Below, in pieces: positions 62,195-64,000 of a stretch of 64,000 nt of DNA. The first letter of the stretch is position 1. Each line of letters begins with the position of its first letter. Made by a program: the position numbers and the translations under genes. The stretch is from Acidobacteriota bacterium (GTDB lineage: Bacteria > Acidobacteriota > Blastocatellia > Pyrinomonadales > Pyrinomonadaceae): contig JAHBSG010000014.1 in the NCBI GenBank assembly GCA_019639235.1, positions 1 through 64,000 of the forward strand. Reading direction: 5' to 3'. The notes under the pieces were generated by a model. The model was not told the origin of the DNA and did no database searches. It saw nothing but the letters and a program-made list of their open reading frames with translations.

Positions 62195-62344
62195 ATGTGG
62201 TCATTGCCGGAGACAATTGCCGCGGCTGCGGTTGCGGTTGGTTTGGCCCTTGCCTTTGCGGCCGGTTTTCTTTTCGGGTGGCGTTCCGCGGTTCGGCGAG
62301 TTCTGACCGAAAACGAAGACCTAGGCTGCCCGGTCGAGGAATGA
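62195..62344 (+). CDS. Tiny single-span membrane protein
   Basis: 49 aa. ATG 62195, strong AGGAGG about 9 bp upstream, stop at 62342-62344. One hydrophobic segment (IAAAAVAVGLALAFAAGFLFGW) with a basic, then acidic C-terminus and one Cys. It follows phoU by about 185 bp. Too short for ordinary gene callers; no family known. Confidence 0.6.
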   Translation: MWSLPETIAAAAVAVGLALAFAAGFLFGWRSAVRRVLTENEDLGCPVEE

Positions 62345-62413
62345 GATAAGTATTAACGTCGATTTTGCTTTGCCGTAACACCCATTTTACCGCCGTGCTT
62401 TATCGTACAAGTT

Positions 62414-62472
62414 GAACTGTAACAGGACTGAACGATTTTCCGATCGGAAAAAACCGGAACGGTTCACAGTTC
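62414..62472. repeat. Nested inverted repeats between convergent genes
   Basis: Outer arms GAACTGT-AAC (62414-62423) and GTT-C-ACAGTTC (62462-62472) enclose a perfect 16-bp palindrome TTTTCCGATCGGAAAA (62436-62451). The fold would be a branched hairpin. No gene lies on either side that clearly owns it; it sits downstream of the small membrane gene. Confidence 0.5.
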
Positions 62473-62482
62473 TCTCCAAAAC

Positions 62483-62520
62483 AGGGCGAGGTTTGGCAAG
62501 ACCTCGCCCTCCTCATTTTT
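62483..62520 (+). terminator. Intrinsic terminator, plus strand
   Basis: AGGGCGAGGT (62483-62492) and ACCTCGCCCT (62501-62510) pair perfectly with an 8-nt loop, followed by CCTCATTTTT. It may end transcription from the phoU/small-gene side. Confidence 0.8.
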
Positions 62521-62539
62521 AAATTCAGCAAAAGCCACG

Positions 62540-62575
62540 GGCAAAAACAACCGGCCCCCGAAATTCGAGGGCCGG
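62540..62575 (-). terminator. Intrinsic terminator of the edge repeat-protein gene
   Basis: On the minus strand CCGGCCCTCGA pairs with TCGGGGGCCGG (62565-62575 / 62551-62561, one mismatch), followed by TTGTTTTTG. It lies about 60 bp after the stop of the gene at 62637-64000. Confidence 0.8.
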
Positions 62576-62636
62576 AATGATCTTTCGATCGAATTCCGGA
62601 AACCGGGTTGGCCGGCCTCCGGTATTGACTCAAATG

Positions 62637-64000
62637 TTACGGACGAGCGAACTGCGGTGTCGGCCGGTCGGTGCTGATACCGAACTGCTGGACCGTGACA
62701 CCACCGGTGGAGCGGTTTACCCACCACTGGCCGTTGCGATAGATCGCTTGATCCTCGGTGCCGTCGCCGTCGTAGTCACCGACGACCGGGATGTCGCCTG
62801 CGGCACCGAACTGAATGACCGGCTGCGAGCCGTTGCTGCTGAGGATCGGCCTCCAGGTGCCATCCGAAGGTCGGAAGACCGCCTGATCGTCGCGGCCGTC
62901 GCCGTCGTAGTCTCCGGGGACCGGAATGTCACCGGCCTGGCCAAGTGCGATGTTGACCTGCGGGCCGCTCGAAAGCGTTCCGACCCAGTTGCCGTTCGTG
63001 TAAATGATGCCGTCGGCCTGGCCGTCGCCGTCATAGTCGCCGGGAACGGGTGTGTCGCCCGGATTATTGACGATCACGGCCGAACCGTTCGAGCTGAGGA
63101 CGATGTACCAGGTGCCGTTCGAGGGGCGATAGACCGCGACATCAGCTTTGCCGTCGCCGTCGTAATCCGCAACTGCCGGAACATCGCCCGCGATACCCCA
63201 TGAGGAGCCCGAGAAGGTGAAGCCGTTGCTGTTGAGGATCCAGAAGTCGGGCTGTGCAGCATCGGCCGCCGCACGGAAGACCGCCGTGTCCGTCTTGCCG
63301 TCGCCGTCGTAATCAGCCGGGACGATGACGTCCGTGCTGATGCCCCAGTTAAGGACGCTGAAGCCCGCGGTCGAACCGAAAAGGTACCAGTTGCCTTCCG
63401 ACGGACGGAACACCGAAAGATCAGTGCGGCCGTCGCCATCGTAGTCGGCGCGAGCCGGAGTGGTCGGAGCCGCGGCCGGAACGTTCGGTGCACCCGGCGT
63501 AAGAACGCCGCCGGTCGGGAAGTTGGCGCTTCTCGGATCGACGAATGCAACCGCTTCATCAGGCGACGTTGCGATCTCGCCGTAATAGAAAGCAGCCGCG
63601 CTATTCGGCGTGTCGTTGCCCGGGAAGCGGACGAACGCGTCCGGCACGTCCTGGAACGGCGTTCCAAGGATCGCACTCTGTGCAATACCGTTCGGGTAAA
63701 CATAGTGCTCATCCGGATTGATCAAGAAAGCAGCGGCGTCATAAACGGTGCTAACTGAGATATCGAGAACCCCGTCGTCGTTAGCGTCGATATCAAGGCC
63801 GGCGAAAATGTTCGCCGTTGTCGTGATGATGGCGAAGCTTTCGGAACCGACCTCGAGGTTTCCACCGCCGATGCGGATGACCGAGCTATAGTCAACAACT
63901 GTAGTTCCGGCCGCTGCCGTGCGGTTCTGGCAGACCGGTGCGACGGTATTGCGGAGGTAGATAAGGCCGTTCGAGCCGACAGTCACTCCGCCGACCGGGA
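62637..64000 (-). CDS. FG-GAP/VCBS-like repeat protein, 5'-truncated by the window edge
   Basis: The frame is open to base 64000, so the N-terminus is outside; a GTG at 63986 is not the true start. The N-terminal part (~150 residues) is a non-repeat, beta-rich domain (DANDDGVLDISVSTVYDAAAFLINPDEHYVYPNGIAQSAILGTPFQDVPDAFVRFPGND). Six to seven repeats with DYDGDGxxD and VFRPSxGxWY follow. Secreted surface-type protein, no clear anchor. Same repeat type as the gene at 1-1521. Confidence 0.85.
   Translation of the reverse strand, partial: PVGGVTVGSNGLIYLRNTVAPVCQNRTAAAGTTVVDYSSVIRIGGGNLEVGSESFAIITTTANIFAGLDIDANDDGVLDISVSTVYDAAAFLINPDEHYVYPNGIAQSAILGTPFQDVPDAFVRFPGNDTPNSAAAFYYGEIATSPDEAVAFVDPRSANFPTGGVLTPGAPNVPAAAPTTPARADYDGDGRTDLSVFRPSEGNWYLFGSTAGFSVLNWGISTDVIVPADYDGDGKTDTAVFRAAADAAQPDFWILNSNGFTFSGSSWGIAGDVPAVADYDGDGKADVAVYRPSNGTWYIVLSSNGSAVIVNNPGDTPVPGDYDGDGQADGIIYTNGNWVGTLSSGPQVNIALGQAGDIPVPGDYDGDGRDDQAVFRPSDGTWRPILSSNGSQPVIQFGAAGDIPVVGDYDGDGTEDQAIYRNGQWWVNRSTGGVTVQQFGISTDRPTPQFARP

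Overview
The window comes from a bacterial chromosome of moderately high GC content. It is most likely an acidobacterium of the Blastocatellia / Pyrinomonadaceae type. Three things suggest this: proteins built of DxDGDGxxD / VFRPSxGxWY repeats at both edges, a fused multifunctional 2-oxoglutarate enzyme (Kgd type), and many secreted or membrane proteins of unknown function. The assignment rests on protein style only; there is no rRNA gene. I see no phage, insertion sequence, CRISPR array or other clear mobile element. This is core and near-core chromosome.

Layout. 1-1521: 3' part of a repeat protein. 8677-1525 (minus): a complete histidine operon in the enterobacterial order hisL-G-D-C-B-H-A-F-IE, with a His-rich leader peptide and an intrinsic terminator acting as attenuator. 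8758-13788 (plus): a small zinc-ribbon protein, an FHA protein with an M15-like peptidase domain, and a NorD-like VWA protein. 18938-13785 (minus): a sulfur/persulfide cassette (ArsR regulator, two rhodanese proteins, ferritin-like lipoprotein, TauE exporter, DUF302 protein) containing a small membrane ORF with an in-frame TGA that may encode selenocysteine, then a VIT1-type transporter. 19151-24298: amidohydrolase, SRPBCC protein, quinol-type NO reductase, truncated hemoglobin and a Crp/Fnr regulator, together a nitric-oxide detoxification group. 24295-33389: a menaquinone-type prenyltransferase, a repeat protein, sugar-nucleotide enzymes, a carboxypeptidase, an RDD protein, ribH and a NusB carrying a large insertion.

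33478-42351: kgd, a CapA-like lipoprotein, a CAU-anticodon tRNA, a Kef-type antiporter overlapping a DUF389 protein, and a TPR protein. 42398-47823: a pilB-X-pilT-pilC type IV pilus operon with a near-consensus promoter and an operator-like inverted repeat. 47822-57328: riboflavin synthase, a TM2 protein, several metalloproteases (YpfJ, M50, M48), HU, YacG, an MFS transporter and a tandem heptamer repeat. 57423-62010: pstSCAB-phoU behind three 11-bp PHO-box-like repeats. 62195-64000: a tiny membrane protein, structured intergenic DNA, and the 3' part of a second repeat protein.

The most notable items are the histidine attenuator, the candidate UGA-selenocysteine protein with a SECIS-like hairpin, the NusB insertion, and the operator-like element at the pil promoter. 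All were read by eye; no database search was run.
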